Positions 33,848 through 47,098 of a stretch of DNA of 64,000 nucleotides are shown piece by piece. The stretch's first letter is position 1; every line of letters starts with the position of its first letter. Source of the stretch: Nothophaeocryptopus gaeumannii (Eukaryota > Ascomycota > Dothideomycetes > Mycosphaerellales > Mycosphaerellaceae). A program made the translations under genes and the position numbers. The stretch covers positions 1,302,001 through 1,366,000 of the forward strand of contig JASISA010000022.1 of the NCBI GenBank assembly GCA_031771865.1, written 5' to 3'. A model generated the notes under the pieces. That model saw nothing but the letters and a program-made list of their open reading frames with translations, was not told where the DNA came from and ran no database searches.

Positions 33848-36800
33848 TCAGACGGAATTCGCAGATGGTCGGAGGAGTTGTCGGACGAGTTGGTAGGACC
33901 TTTGATGTGTAATGCGTCGAGTCGAGTCGATCTGAGTTGGGATCCGAGGGTAGATCAGCCACCAAGAGCGAGCAGGATGCAGCGGAGATGCAGGTTGGTG
34001 ATGTTCACGGGTCGGTAATCCAGCAGTAGTAGTACAGTATGCGATGTATGGCTAGTGGTAGTGACTGCGGGCTGGAACGCAAATTGAAGGCACAGCAGCT
34101 GGTGATGGCGTAGATTGACTCTGCCAGGAGCAGCAACGTCGAAGAGCGGGTGTGGGCTCTAGCTTCGCCTACAGAAGCACGAGTGTGCACCAGAAGGATG
34201 GGTCAGGATGACACCCCAGTCGGCGGCAGTGAGGTGGTGAGTAACGCGTGGGCACCCGGCTACTCTGTCCCGCTGGGAAGTACTTAGAGTACCTTAGTAG
34301 TAGGGTGAAAACGTGCCTTGTGCGAGGCTAAAGGGCTGACGTGCGGGTCGATCCTGGCTGTTAATCTATCGCCGCCCGGAACATGTCCCAGTGTGGACGC
34401 AGACGACTGCCAGGGCACCTGTAGGCGCACCTGTAGGCGCACCTTCCTGTCGTAGTCGACGCTTGGCCGACTAGCAGCGCGATGACGATCGACAGGTGCA
34501 AAGTCAAGAGCGACCGGTTGAATGCTGCTGGCTCTAATTCGACCAACAAACAATGACAAAGCAACTGCAACTGCGAGCGGTGGCACTGGGCAGGTGCAGA
34601 AGGGTGACAGGTGGATGTACGGTAGGCGAAGGAGTGTCGGTAGCGTGCTCGTCTGCTGCCCGCTGTGCTGTGTTGTGAGTTGCCAGGCCGAGTCGCCCTA
34701 GTCAACTAGAAGCAGCGTCTGGCGGTTGGCGTCGATGATTGACGAGGTGCAGCAAAGGCTAAGGTGACTAGTGGTAGAGCTGTCTCGGCGGATATCGACA
34801 GAACGACCGCGGCAACGGTGGGAACCTGCAAGCGCTTTTCTGTCAATCTGCAACAGTGCCTCTTCTGTCTCCTCCCTCTCTGTACGGCCGATATGTAGTA
34901 GTGTCCGGTGAGGCAAGCGTCAGGCCTGTCACCGACGGTGAAGACTCCCAAAACGTCTCGGTCGATCCCGGTCGTTCCCTGTCCGGAGGAGTCGCAGTCG
35001 CTCTAAGGCTACTGTACTCCAGCGGATTCAGAAGCAGTTGGCATTGGCGGCCGCCAGGGTCTGCGGTCTGCACTCTCGATGGTCAGGGAAAACCAAATAA
35101 GGTTCCAGTTGCAAGTGCGCGAGAGCGCGAGAGCGTCGGCACGGGGTGGAGAGAGGTGGGAGCGAGAATTAACTCTCACATCATCTTTGCTGGCGCATCC
35201 ACGCAACCACCCATATGTCATCGCAGACTCTGCACATCCAACACGAGCATACCACCATCACGCAGCGCGGCAGCGCAGACGGACGCTCTACATCCGGCCC
35301 ATTGGCTACCCTTTCAGAGTTTGCAGTCCTTTGCCTTTGCGGCGTGCTGCCAATGATCGTCATCTATCCGACTTGCGTACATACAAGACTAGTCCGCCTC
35401 CATCGCACTAGTGAGGCCCTAGTAGAGTGCGGTCCGTTCAGATCTCGGGCGTTCGCAAAGCGGCTCGTCATTTCGCCCACCGCGCCATTCAGTGGGTTCC
35501 GCACACAAGGAGACGGCCTTTGTCGGACCACTCGACAGGTAGGGTTCGCACAATGCGTCGCGTTTCACGTTGCACCAAAGGGGACTCTGCGATCCTGAGG
35601 TACCCATGTGCTACTACTGCGCAGCCCGGCGGTAGATTAAGATAGTGCATGTGTGTGCTATGCTGTGTACAGCGCAATGAGGCAGAGATTGGGAGAGCCA
35701 TTGCGGAGCCTGCACAGTGCGCATCTGACGCAGATGCACATGGCAGCAACGTTGAAGGAGCAGCGGTTTGTCGACGGGACAGGGAGGAGCAATGTTCTCT
35801 AAGCGAAGCGCGTGGTGGGTGTTGGTGGAGGCTTGCTGCTTGCACGAAGGAGAGGTGCAGCGTGCTGCTGCAGGGAAGAGTGTGGTCCGCTCTACGTCGA
35901 TCGTTCTGCGTGGCCGCGCAGGGTTCATGCATCGTTGGCGTAAACCTTTTCCATCTGTGCATCCAAGACGTTGCAGGAGGTGGAGACGATGTGCCCGCGC
36001 CACGCGAGACGACTTGTTGCACTAGCTCCACAGTACTTCCTTCCATCGACTCGCACGCCCGCCTGCCTGCCTTGGTCGTGCACGCTGCATGAGAAGGACG
36101 CGCCCACCGTGATTTCTCCCTCGCTCTTGCCCCATAAACGCCTCTGCCATTACGCCAGTGGTTGACGTCTGCTTTTGGACGCGCGAGCAGCGGCGACGTG
36201 ATGCAGTCACATCTCCCAGCCACACGTCAGCGTCGGGGCAGCCTTCGGCTCAGGTTCGCTCACATTGACATCGACATCGACACACGGTAACTTCGTCTAC
36301 GCCTCTCGTATGCAGAGCACGTACGGCCAACCGCTGCCGTATCCTCACGTAACTTAGACTTCGTAGCATGGAACAGCTGGGACACTCACCGGCGGAGAAG
36401 GGGTTGATTGCACACCGTGGATGGCCCGCACTCACAAAATGTCCGATGAAACGCAAGACCCGCTGGCACTGCACCCGCTGGCAGCAACACATTGTTCGGC
36501 GGCCGGTACGGCTGCCCGAGGCCATGGACACTGAGCAGTCGTCTCTATAAGCGCAGCACGGAGCAGCAATCGACACTGCATTTGACCAGGCCAGGGTCAT
36601 CTGGTCGGAGACAGTTCTGTTTCTGCCAGATTCCCGCCATGGCTTCGGTGCTCCCTGCAACGATACCTCCGTACCCTTGGCAGCAGGGCTCTGGGTGGTC
36701 TGCGCTCGGGTCCACATCTTGACAGGAGCACGGCGCAGATCATACCGTCACCAAGCGCTCCTTGCCTTCACGCAATATGCGTGAGCTATGTTCTATACTA

Positions 36801-39800
36801 AGCAGTGGAAGCACGTCCTCTGATGCTTCTTTGCGGCGTCTCATGTGAGGTCACATCTGCGTCGACCAACCTTTCGACAAAATACAAATGTTGGCGGATG
36901 GGCTTCAGGCGGTCTGAAGGGTGGCATTCGCTTGCAGTTCGCTCGATCCTCCAGCCAGGATTCAGATGCACTGCCAATCACGGGAAGCTTGCTCTGCTCA
37001 TGGCTCCCATGCTTTTAGACAAGGTTCGAGCGGGAGCGAGAAAACAGTTTAGCGGATCGACCGGCAACCTCTAGCACACCCGACTCTGAGACAAGTCCTC
37101 CGCTTGTCTTTCGACTGCAGGTCGATGCAAAGAACGTCTTGCTCCCGCTCTCGTGCGACATTGCTTCAGCGCAAAGCTCGTGCTGAGAGCGAATATGCCA
37201 CGTAATATTACTGCCACTACTCCCCCAAATTTGAACGCTTTCGAGGGCTCTTGATGTGGTGGTGGATAAGACAAAGGACAGTAGAGGTGGTGGATACTGA
37301 CTCGTAATGCGTAGACTGCTGGCAGTGGTACAGGCCACACTTGTACGAGATCAGATCGAACCGTCAGCACCATTTTTCCTATTCGTTAGGAAGCACAAGA
37401 TACGACCACTATAGCGTTGCGTTGTCCACTGAACTTACCGAAATTTGAGATATTGATACGCGTGTCTCTATTCCACGTTCTTCGTAGCGCTGTGTCCGTG
37501 TCTCGGGATGTAGACAGGGCACAAATGGTCGGAGACAGAGAAACTACGTACGCCAGCGCAATTCGAGCATCAAGCAGCACACCAGGGTCGACAGCGGACC
37601 TCGCAAAGGGATGGTCTGCCGCTACCGATATTCTCCGTGGCATGCCTGCAGTCTCCGCCTGGAACGCTAACAGCAGACGTGTGACAGAAGTGCTGCTATC
37701 CTGTAGCACACATCATGATGTGCAACCCATGGAGATCGTCGTGTCTCACTTCGTTCAAGGGCTTTCAATGGATGCGGATTTTTCCAGAACAAACGAGATC
37801 GACTTCACTGCGATGGTGTTGGACTGACCTCACAGATTTGTGTGAATGCGGTGTCAATCTTCGACCTCACGCCTACGGCCAACTAACTACAACAGACACG
37901 CTGTCGCCAGCGCTTGCCCGGCATCTCATTCACTTTGAGTGCTCGCTTTCCCACACATCGCTACTGCAGCTTTTGCATTGTGATGGGCGGACACAGGCCT
38001 TGTCCCGGCGGAGAATGTCGCAAACCAGGCACTGCACTCAAGTTGAGGGTCGCACAACTTCTCATCAGCACCCTCCACTACCGATATTTTACAACGGACG
38101 ATCCAGCAATCTAAGTCACGTTTGAACAACGTGGCAGGTGTAACAATGCGACGGGGAACTTGCATGATCTGCGAAGTTCGAGGCTTTCAAAAACGGCTGA
38201 TCAGTGCTACCTCTCTCGTGCGCCGACGCGCACGATATAACCATCTCAACCTCTGAACGCGATTCCCTCTGCACGCAAGCGCGAGCCGCTAGACCACTTC
38301 CAGAAGGATTCGAGGAGGATGTGATAATCCCCTGCGCTTACGTTCATCCCAGGCTTCAGAGGCGTTCTAAGCTAGATGTCGGCTAGAAGATGACCTCGGA
38401 ACGGTATAGCGTCGGGCGCTTGCGTTGTGAGGGATTTGCGTTGAGGAGTGAAGATGGTTTATATCAAATTCAGATGACGTCGGATCCCAAGCGCATAGAA
38501 ATGCTCCGGAGATGCTCGGCTCCATCAAAGGATATTCTCATGTCTGCACTGGTCCTGGTGAGAGTCATTGACAAGCAGTCGCTTCACCAGATTGCTCTGC
38601 CGCCGAACGGCCCCTGATCTTCGCGAGGCGGGCCAATTGCTTGAAAGAGGTTGATCATTGTGCTAATGCTTGCACACCATCATGACCACACGTCGCTACG
38701 GCCCACATGCGTTTGCATCCTCGGCAAGTTACACGGCACCGCGTCCCAACCAGGCCTCTGTCTCTCTGCTTTGTCCGCACAAAACAGAGTTGTGGCACAT
38801 TCGTGGTGTGGACGCCTTGTCGAGGCCTCCTTCGCAAGCAGACGGGCGGATGATTGAAGCAGCGCCTGTCCGCTATGTGCCCAATCCAATACAGCGTTTG
38901 ATTGATGGCTTGTTGTACGGTACCCTGACGGATGGGCCAAACCCGCGTCATCACACCCTCGGGCAATGTAGCTGTAATTCTTCCTCGGATGGCGGAGCGA
39001 GGGGTAAAATGAGCTGCCTCACTGTTCTTGTGCGATGCGACCAGGAGAAGCGTATGGTCGGGTGCCGCGTAATGCTGTTTCCGTCTCGCCCGAGGTCTCG
39101 GTGAACCGATCTGCCAGTGGCAAAATGGTCGGTCAGTATGCTCTCTGGCAAACCTCGTCACAGTCTTCAACATCAGTCGTCCAATTCGAAGCTCCTAGTA
39201 GGAACATGTCCTTTCCGCATTTTGCGGTGCCTCGGATTCAGGGTTGCGTTCAAATCTGGCTTCCAAACTTCTCGTCATGTCCCTATTTTCCAAGGCGCCA
39301 GCATGATTCTGTTCTCAAGGCGGATCTAATGTGCCAGGCTGGCCGTATAAAATAGATAATGCATTGACGAGCCAGCAGGGACCCCGACTTGCTACCACAA
39401 GCCTACTGAGTAAATACATAGCATATGAAGTCTTCCCTGCCGAGGCGTCGAAGACCAAACCACGCCGAAGACGAAAGCCTTTGCTTCACAGTATCTTGAA
39501 ATTACAAACGATGACTACGGCATAATCGAGGAAGAATGCTGGCTGTACAATGCATACCAGGAGCCTGCGGTAACAGCACTGCTACTCCCGGTCCGGTTGA
39601 GAGCTCCAGCAATATATGTACGCATCTAGTCAGGATGCAGCCCTGTCTGCTATGTCTTCTCGAGATCGTATATCGCTCGTCAGGCTTAGCGATTTCAGAA
39701 ATCGTTTGGTCACGCTCGGCATGGGATGCTTTCATTCCAGTCCTCGGCGTCCCTGAGTGAAGGTAATGATAAGTTCGTGAACGACACGAGCCATTGCGAT

Positions 39801-40215
39801 GATGTTGCCAGCGTTTCCAAAGTCAGTTTCCCTCCACGGACATTGTGAGAGTATGTCATAAAGACTCTCCTCGGGAGTTTTGATTGTGTCGTACTGTCGC
39901 CCTAATGATGTTGTCCCGTGAGGACCCACAGTTCGTGAAGCGGTCTGTGCTGTACGGTCTAGCGGCGGACCTCCAAGAGACCATAATGTAAGGCGGTGCT
40001 TTGGTTAAAGATGACCATTAACACCTTTGCGATACGAAGTCCAGCAATGTTTCGATGCTTCTCATTGCGTGCTGTATCGTCTTGATGGCATGATCTTTCG
40101 CGAGTAGACTCAAACACGCCGAAGCTCGGCCAAGATCGGCAAGCGCTCCACCCTCAACACAATCGCCTCTGTAGATATCCGTAGCAGTCTGCACTCACCC
40201 TGAAAAGGTACAGCC
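33848..40215. other. 6.4-kb stretch without a convincing gene, upstream of the C2H2 regulator
   Basis: Lies between the divergent C2H2 and amidohydrolase genes. Many open frames exist on both strands (for example 35489-36223, 36250-36717, 38655-39173). They overlap each other, lack motifs and have the composition expected of chance frames. A 12-base unit GCACCTGTAGGC is tandemly repeated near 34418-34445. The C2H2 leader probably extends into the first part. Nothing else is recognised. Confidence 0.45.
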
Positions 40216-43200
40216 ATGTTGAAGTTCACCGACCTTGATGGACCAGATGGCCTTCCCCAATACACGCCGACTGATCAGTTCGCGCCACTACATCGCCGCA
40301 GGTACGTCTGGGAGCTTCGGCAAGGACGATGAACAAGACTTGCACTGTCCGCCAATGCTAACCGTATATCAGACGTGTCACGCGAAGAGTTGCGAAGCTG
40401 TTCGCCTTGCTATGTGTAGCGTATGTTTTCTACACCACATGGAACAGCGCCACGGAGAGCAGGAGAGTGAAGAACGCAAACGCTCTTTCTGTTGATCGTC
40501 TGCAGGCGGACTACGCAACATGCACCAAGCTTCGTACTCTTCCACAGGATCCAAGTGGTCCACGAGAGCACAACGCTCGATATGCGAAGGGCCAGAAGCC
40601 GATCTTGATTCGCAATGCCACTGTCTGGACTGGAGAGCCAAGTCCAGAGGCCACTGAAGACGATATTCGATCCGGCAAGGCATATGCTTGGATTCAATCG
40701 GACGTGCTTCTCGAGAAGGGACTTATCAGCCAAGTCGGCGTCTCGCTATCAAGCCTGCCAGCAGACACTGAGATCATAGAAGCTGGAGGGCGTCAGTTGA
40801 CTGCCGGGATCATTGACATGCACTCTCACACTGGCGTTGATTCTCTTCCGAATCTCGATGGCACCTCGGACACAAACGAGCTATCAAGCGATGTCACTCC
40901 TTTTGTTCGAAGCCTGGATGGCTTTCAGCCTTTAGATCCTCAGATACAGGTCATCAAGTCAGGCGGCGTCACTACTAGCTTGATACTCCCCGGCAGTGGC
41001 AATAATATTGGAGGAGAGGCCTTCGTGATCAAGCATAGCGTTGGTAAGGCCAATGGTCGACCAGAGCTCAGCATTGAGAGCCTTCTCGCAGACCCAGACC
41101 GAAATCATCGATACATAAAGATGGCCTGCGGAGAGAACGCGAAAAATGTCTATGGCAAGGTGGGTCGCGACTTTGGTCCATTCAGCAGGCTTGGAGAGGC
41201 ATGGTGAGTTCGTTGGAGCAGAATTCTCATGGCGTTTGGCTCATCACTTACAGGTACTTCCGACATGCTTTCGAAGAAGCTGCAAAGCTCAAGAATGCCC
41301 AAGACGATTGGTGTGCTGCTGCAGACAATGTTGGGTATGCGAGCATGGGATCCTATCTACCACAAGACCTCAAGTGGGAAACTCTCTCCGCAGTGCTTCG
41401 TGGACAGGTCTTTGTCAACACGCACTGCTATACCATCCCAGATCTCGAAAGCTTCATTGGATATACGAACGAGTTCAAGTTCCCGGTGAGGGCGTTTCAC
41501 CATGCTCACTCAACTTATCTGGTCCCAGAAGTCTTGAAAAGTATGTACATGATCATGCATTCGGCAAAGGGGCTCACGCTGACAATTCGCAGGAGTATAC
41601 GGAGGCCGAGCACCTGCTGCAGCTCTCTTTGCAGACAACATGTACTACAAGGTGAGAGAGTTCCTGAAGAACCAGTCTGCTGGACCACAGCTGATGAGCA
41701 TCAACAAGGCCGAGTCGTACGTGGCGTCCGAGCAAGCAGGCAAGATCCTCCATGAGAACGGCATAACTCCAGGTAAGATGGTGACTCCAGACTGTCGGGC
41801 TACTTACAATCCATTGTGTGGTTTGGTGTACGAATGTACACAAGCTTGCCGTCTCATGCAATCTGCACACTTGTCGATCATCCGCTTTGACCAAGCTACT
41901 AGCTCGTTGAGCTACCTCCACCTTTCTGCACGCGTAGCTCATCCCGCATCACACCTGTGTGTGAGCCACATGAGCACTAAGTCTCACCATTGCTAACCGA
42001 TCTGGTTAGTGTACGTCTCTGACAATCCTGTGTTGAGTGCCCAGCATGTTGTCTTTGAAGCTGCCAAAGCGAGGCAGAATGGCTTGCCTTATCACGTTGC
42101 TTTGGTAAGTGCAGTAGGATTCATGCTCAAAACCACGGACTGCACCTCGCGTCCGGGCTTCTAGGGCCTTCTTTTCTCCAAGCAAGTCCTGATATCAATG
42201 CGTAGGCCGGCGTCACCTCAGCATCTGCAGAACTATTAGGCCTTGGAGAGAGGATCGGCAAGGTGAAGTCAGGGTTCGACGCAGATATAGTCGTCTGGGA
42301 TGAGGACCCTCTCGCCGTAGGAGCAACTCCTCTCCAAGTGTTCATCGACGGCACTCCACAATTCGAACATCCTATCGAGCTCGGCAAACCGCTGACTCCG
42401 CCGCTCCCACCGTCCGTGTATCAAGACCTGCAGGAACGATCCACCGAGCACAGCAATATCGTTCTCACCGGCGTTTCGAAGATACAGCTCTCGGGTCATG
42501 AGCAAGTCCTGCCTAGTCGGGAAGGTGCGAACAATGTGGTCATTGCAGATGGTCAAATCGTGTGCATGGGTGCCTGCGAGCATGAAGTCTCTGCATCCAC
42601 CAAAGCTGTTCACCTGCAAAACGGTCATATTGCTCCTGCATTGACGGCATTTGGCTCTTTGCTGGGACTGGAAGAGATCGCTGCAGAAGCCGATACATCG
42701 GACGGCTCGAACGATGAATCGTCGTTCAGTGCTGCAATCGATGGTCTGCAATTTGATGGCAAGAACCTGGAAGCTGCATACAGGCACGGCGTAACGAGGG
42801 CCATCACAGCACCCAAATTCGGGTACTCAGACCACAAGGGCCTGAGTGCTGGTTTCCGCGTGGGAGCCAAACATGCCCTGGAGAGAGGCGCCTTATTTGC
42901 TCCCGCGGCAGCACTGCACTACACTTTAGGCTCAGAAGCGAAGGGCGGCAAGACACCTTCCATTTCAAGCGGAATCGCCGACCTCCGAACCAAACTCTTC
43001 AAAGCGCTCACATCGACTAAGAAACCCGAAGACCAAACTCCCGAAGACATCGCCGTAACCCAAGTCATCAACGGCACTCTCCCACTCGTCATAGGCGTCC
43101 ACTCAGCAGACACAATCGCCTCCCTAATCCGTCTCAAATCCGAAGTCAACTCCGCCATCAAAACGCACAACTCCAGCGCATCTCTCAACCTCGTCATCTT

Positions 43201-43639
43201 GGGTGGAGCCGAATCATACATCGTCGCAGATGAGTTGGCCGCCGCAAATATCTCAGTAATCCTTTCCCCTCTCTTCTCCTACGCCACAACCTGGTCCCAA
43301 CGCCGCGCGCTCACAGGCGCTCCCCTCACCAACGGCACAGCCATCGACGTCCTCCATGCCGCAGGCGTAAAAGTCGCTATAGGGGTAGATGAGGATTGGG
43401 AAGCGAGAGATTTGTTCTTGCAGGCTGGGATTGTGTTGGCGAATTCTGGGCAACGGATTAGTGAGAAGGAGGCGCTTAAATTGGCGGGGGAGAATATCTA
43501 TGAGATTTTGGGATTGGAGGAGGATGTAAAGGGAGACGGGTTGGGGGAGTTTGTGATTTTTGAGGGGGATCCGTTGACGACGAATAGTCAGGTCAGGGCG
43601 GTTGCTGATGGAAGGGGCAAGGTGAGTGTTTGGGCTTGA
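40216..43639 (+). CDS. Membrane-anchored tandem amidohydrolase (CE9-annotated type)
   Basis: Six exons: 40216-40301, 40373-41203, 41254-41540, 41593-41772, 42010-42104 and 42206-43639, giving 970 residues; all phases agree. A short cytosolic N-terminus with a basic patch is followed by a single membrane helix (KLFALLCVAYVFYTTW) at about residues 38-53, suggesting a type II membrane protein. The first amidohydrolase domain has the metal-binding DMHSHTGVD motif (about residue 177), later His-rich VNTHCYTIPD and FHHAHSTY segments, and a YVSDNPVLSA segment with a candidate catalytic Asp. A C-terminal FDADIVVWDEDPL strand ends that domain. A second, related half follows but has QNGHIAPALTAFG where metal ligands would be expected, so it is probably structural. 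Imidazolonepropionase-like enzymes are the closest fold. Substrate unknown. Confidence 0.85.
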
Positions 43640-44026
43640 TGAAGTTGTCACTCGGTGCTGGTGATGAGCTGTCCAGCAGGTATGATACGAGCCGGCACCC
43701 GTCGCTTGAGCTCGAGGGGCTCAAACAGCACTGCTGTCTTAAGATCCATCCATAGTCTAAGAGCATGCATGATAACGAGGTAGACCATGAAGTAGACTAC
43801 AGATGCATGTATGATATGCATTCATTGAAACCGCTATCTAGATATGATGCTCCAAACGATATGCCAGGGTATCTTCGTTCACTCAATAGCGCAAATCGGA
43901 AGTGATTTGCTGTGATATCGCCTCAAAGACTCCGACGCACCCGCTTTATGAGCTCATGCTATCCCAAACCTTCCTTCTACCTTCCTCGTCCCTCATGCCT
44001 CGTACTGATTATACTCACTCTGCCCT
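43640..44026. terminator. Convergent 3' region
   Basis: 387 bases between convergent stop codons, AT-richer than its surroundings. Both transcripts must end in or near it. No specific signal was established. Confidence 0.35.
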
Positions 44027-47000
44027 TCACCTCTTCGCCTGCTGAATAAACGAAGCAAAGAACTTCCTAAAACCCACTACATCTCCACTGATGCTACCAA
44101 AATACGACTGCACCGAATCATCACTAGCCCCAAGCTCCCTCAACTCACCCTGTAATTGATTCTGATACGCAACCCCATTCTTCCTCAAAATAGTCCACTG
44201 CAACGCAGCAGCCTCCTGCAGCACACTCCGAACCTGCGCATCCTGCGCATTAAACCGCTGCGTCGCGATCAGATTCCACGGCAAGGGTGCGAACTGAGCC
44301 AGGATGAATGTATCGAAGCCAGGGAGGGTCGGTTGCGGAGACGCGTCAGCAGAGCCAAGTGCAACGTCTGGGCCTCCCCAGATGCTGGTCATTTTGGTCA
44401 GGACGGAGAAGGCCATGCGTGCGCTCTGCGGATCGCTCGGATCACAAGAGAAGCGTGTGAGGGATGTGACGAAGGTGTCGAAGATGCCTTGGTTCTTTGG
44501 GCTGACGAAAACTGAGCCAAGATCGTTGTTCAGGATGACCAGGATGAAGTTCAGGTATTCTCGCTTCAGTTCTCTTAGCTGAATCTCATCGTCAGTTCCA
44601 CTGACATCTTGCGAGAAGCCTGAGAAGACGCGCTGGAATAGCGGAGACAACAGCTGGTCGAGGATGTCGTAAATTTCCGTCTTGAAGCCGTAGACGACTT
44701 GACCCAGCGTTCGAAGGAACATCGCCATTTCATCATTCGACGACGCAGAAGAGAGCAGACCTTCGATCCACCTCGGCAGCTGAGGTAGCACATGCGCACC
44801 AAGCACGCCCAGTAAACGAGAGAATGCGTGTCTAGCTGCTGCTCGGAGTTCAGAATGCTGTTTGAGACCCTCAAGAGCTGCAAGGACACTATCACTTGCG
44901 TTGACGAACTCTCGAGAGACCTCCACAGCAGGTGGATTGGTAGAAGTTACGCCCGGCGTCCAGTCAGAGAAGCCATTGGCCAAGGCTCCAAGTGCCATGA
45001 TGACGTGGTGAATCTGTAGTATCGCTCTCTCATCGCCGTTTCTCGCGGACGCGAGGTGGTTGCTCAAATCCGCAGACAAAGGACCGATCACGGTCTGAGC
45101 GATGGCAACCTTGGTTGCTATTGGCACATTCTGCGTCGACGACACGAGGCCAATGGCTTCATAGAGGTACTGCTGGTTTTGGAATACCGCATCCGCAGAC
45201 TGTGTCAAGTCCTCGGAAGAATCACCGTCATCGTCCTTGTCCGTCGGAAGCTCCGCCTCGATGGGCAGCAAATCGGAGATGGCTTGTACTACCGTCTGAG
45301 CATATTCGCCCAGCTGCGCACGCAGGTGCTTCACAAACCGCTGAAACAGATACCATGATCGCAAGCGAACCTTGTTATGGTTGCTGTGGACCAGACTGAC
45401 GAAATTCTCCAAGACCTTTGGGATTGCGCTTGCGTTCTGCTCGAAGAATTGGACGTACCTGACAACAATCTCCATGTACTGGAGCTGAACGGCTGGATGT
45501 GGGTATGCAGCGAGCTCGGATGCTACCAGTGTTGCCATCATCTCGACCAGCCGCGATGATGCTTCGGAGGTAGGCTTGCTCTTCGTGTAAATGCCACCGT
45601 TTTTTACCGCAAGCTCGCCGAAGTGATGCATCTCGAGGAGCGCCAGATCCAAGTCTCTCCAGTTCGGCTTGTCATCAGTGCCTAATCGACTCAGCGTGTT
45701 CGCCACGACCCTGCTGAGTGTGTCCATGTATATGTTCTCGTCGACAGCTGCCACGGTCTGCTGTAGCACATGTAGCTTTTTTCGCAGCTCCTGAAACTCC
45801 GCCTCATCGGTCTGCTCGTCCTCGTCACCCCAAGACGCGGTCTCGTCGTACTTCATCTTGGCGATGATAACGTCAAGAATTGGCTGGAGCATGGCTGTGT
45901 AGAGACTCGGCAGGTTTCCTTTCGACTTGTTCAGCTTGCGGAACATGGTCAGAAGGTCAGTTAGAGATGGAATGACCGCAGAGCAGATCTCGTCATACTC
46001 GTCCGCGAAGAATCGCAAGAGGTGCGGGATAAAGATCTGCAACTGCTGATCCGCCTTTGCTCGGGTCTGCTCATCCAAATTCTCAGTATCCAGCACCTTG
46101 ACCACGTCAAAGACAACATTGTTGGCAAGCTTCGCGACGGTCTCTGCTAGGTCGGTGTCGTACTCCGGCGTGTTTCGAAGATCTGTAAGAGCTGGACTGG
46201 TCATGAGCTGACCCACAATGCTACTGAGGTTCAAGTAGTTGATCAGCTCGACCTTGTCGTTCGGCTGCATCTTTTTGCCAACGGTCTCTGTGAATGTATC
46301 AATCGCGGCGTCTCGTGCTTTGGCCTCCCGACTCTCAGAGTTGAGCGTGCCCTGCTGTCCAGCAATCTCCAGTAACGCGCCTTGAATTCGCTCATTGATG
46401 ACCAGCCATATATCGATCCAGCTCACCCATTTCGCAATGGTCCTGAGACACATCTCTACGACGCCAAGATCCAGCTGTCTCCATCTGGCGAGCACCTCTT
46501 GCCATATGTTCGCGATCTTGTTCACATCTCTTGCTCTCACCAGATCTTTCAATTCCGTACTGCGTCTCTGCTCGTCCTGTGTCCGCGGGATCATGACATC
46601 CGCGATCTCGTCGTGAATAGAACTCAGAATCCTGAGCAGCATAGTCGTAGCTGGGCCTCCACTGCTGACTCCTTCCGAGCCTGCCAATGTGATGAAGTCA
46701 TCGAAAAAGTCGGTCCAGTCCGAGGCATAGAGGAATGTGAACAGGTATGTGATCGTCTGCGTGAGCTTGTTCTGAATCGTAGCCGTGTCCACTTCCGTCG
46801 AGCCTGGGACATACCGCCTCCGGATGTACTCCATCAACTGGTACCGGACCTGATTCAACCCAGTATGATTCAACTGGCGCGTCTGAACAGCATTGTTCAC
46901 GATCTCCAAACACACCAGCCTCACGACCTCTGAAAGCGAAGGCTGGCGCGTAAATAGCGTCAGACATACCTGCCACGCATTGGGATCGGACCGTAAAACG

Positions 47001-47098
47001 TTCAGAAACTCGTACGCTTGTGCCTTGAGATTCTGGTCTGTAGTGGGATCGAAAGCGAGTTGTATGGCGCTTTCCACTTGTGTATCCATCGTCGTCAC
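44027..47098 (-). CDS. los1: Exportin-T (tRNA nuclear exportin, Los1/XPOT)
   Basis: A single exon of 1,023 residues, close to the family's usual length. The start may be the first ATG at 47098 or the one three codons later (MTTMDTQ). The N-terminus (ESAIQLAFDP, LKAQAYEFLNVLRSDPNAWQ) and the adjoining LVCLEIVNNAVQTR and FTFLYASDWTDFFDDF segments are typical of the exportin-T Ran-binding region. The rest is a HEAT-repeat solenoid of alternating helices. An acidic insert (TDKDDDGDSSEDLTQ) lies in the middle. Exportin-T carries mature tRNA through the nuclear pore in complex with RanGTP. Nothing unusual. Confidence 0.92.
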   Translation of the reverse strand: MTTMDTQVESAIQLAFDPTTDQNLKAQAYEFLNVLRSDPNAWQVCLTLFTRQPSLSEVVRLVCLEIVNNAVQTRQLNHTGLNQVRYQLMEYIRRRYVPGSTEVDTATIQNKLTQTITYLFTFLYASDWTDFFDDFITLAGSEGVSSGGPATTMLLRILSSIHDEIADVMIPRTQDEQRRSTELKDLVRARDVNKIANIWQEVLARWRQLDLGVVEMCLRTIAKWVSWIDIWLVINERIQGALLEIAGQQGTLNSESREAKARDAAIDTFTETVGKKMQPNDKVELINYLNLSSIVGQLMTSPALTDLRNTPEYDTDLAETVAKLANNVVFDVVKVLDTENLDEQTRAKADQQLQIFIPHLLRFFADEYDEICSAVIPSLTDLLTMFRKLNKSKGNLPSLYTAMLQPILDVIIAKMKYDETASWGDEDEQTDEAEFQELRKKLHVLQQTVAAVDENIYMDTLSRVVANTLSRLGTDDKPNWRDLDLALLEMHHFGELAVKNGGIYTKSKPTSEASSRLVEMMATLVASELAAYPHPAVQLQYMEIVVRYVQFFEQNASAIPKVLENFVSLVHSNHNKVRLRSWYLFQRFVKHLRAQLGEYAQTVVQAISDLLPIEAELPTDKDDDGDSSEDLTQSADAVFQNQQYLYEAIGLVSSTQNVPIATKVAIAQTVIGPLSADLSNHLASARNGDERAILQIHHVIMALGALANGFSDWTPGVTSTNPPAVEVSREFVNASDSVLAALEGLKQHSELRAAARHAFSRLLGVLGAHVLPQLPRWIEGLLSSASSNDEMAMFLRTLGQVVYGFKTEIYDILDQLLSPLFQRVFSGFSQDVSGTDDEIQLRELKREYLNFILVILNNDLGSVFVSPKNQGIFDTFVTSLTRFSCDPSDPQSARMAFSVLTKMTSIWGGPDVALGSADASPQPTLPGFDTFILAQFAPLPWNLIATQRFNAQDAQVRSVLQEAAALQWTILRKNGVAYQNQLQGELRELGASDDSVQSYFGSISGDVVGFRKFFASFIQQAKR

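Noticed and set aside
35489..36223. 244-codon open frame on the minus strand in the 6.4-kb gap
   Set aside because: Frames of similar length overlap it on both strands, the composition is Arg/His/Cys-rich without motif, and there are no splice or start signals. It is best explained by chance in GC-rich DNA.
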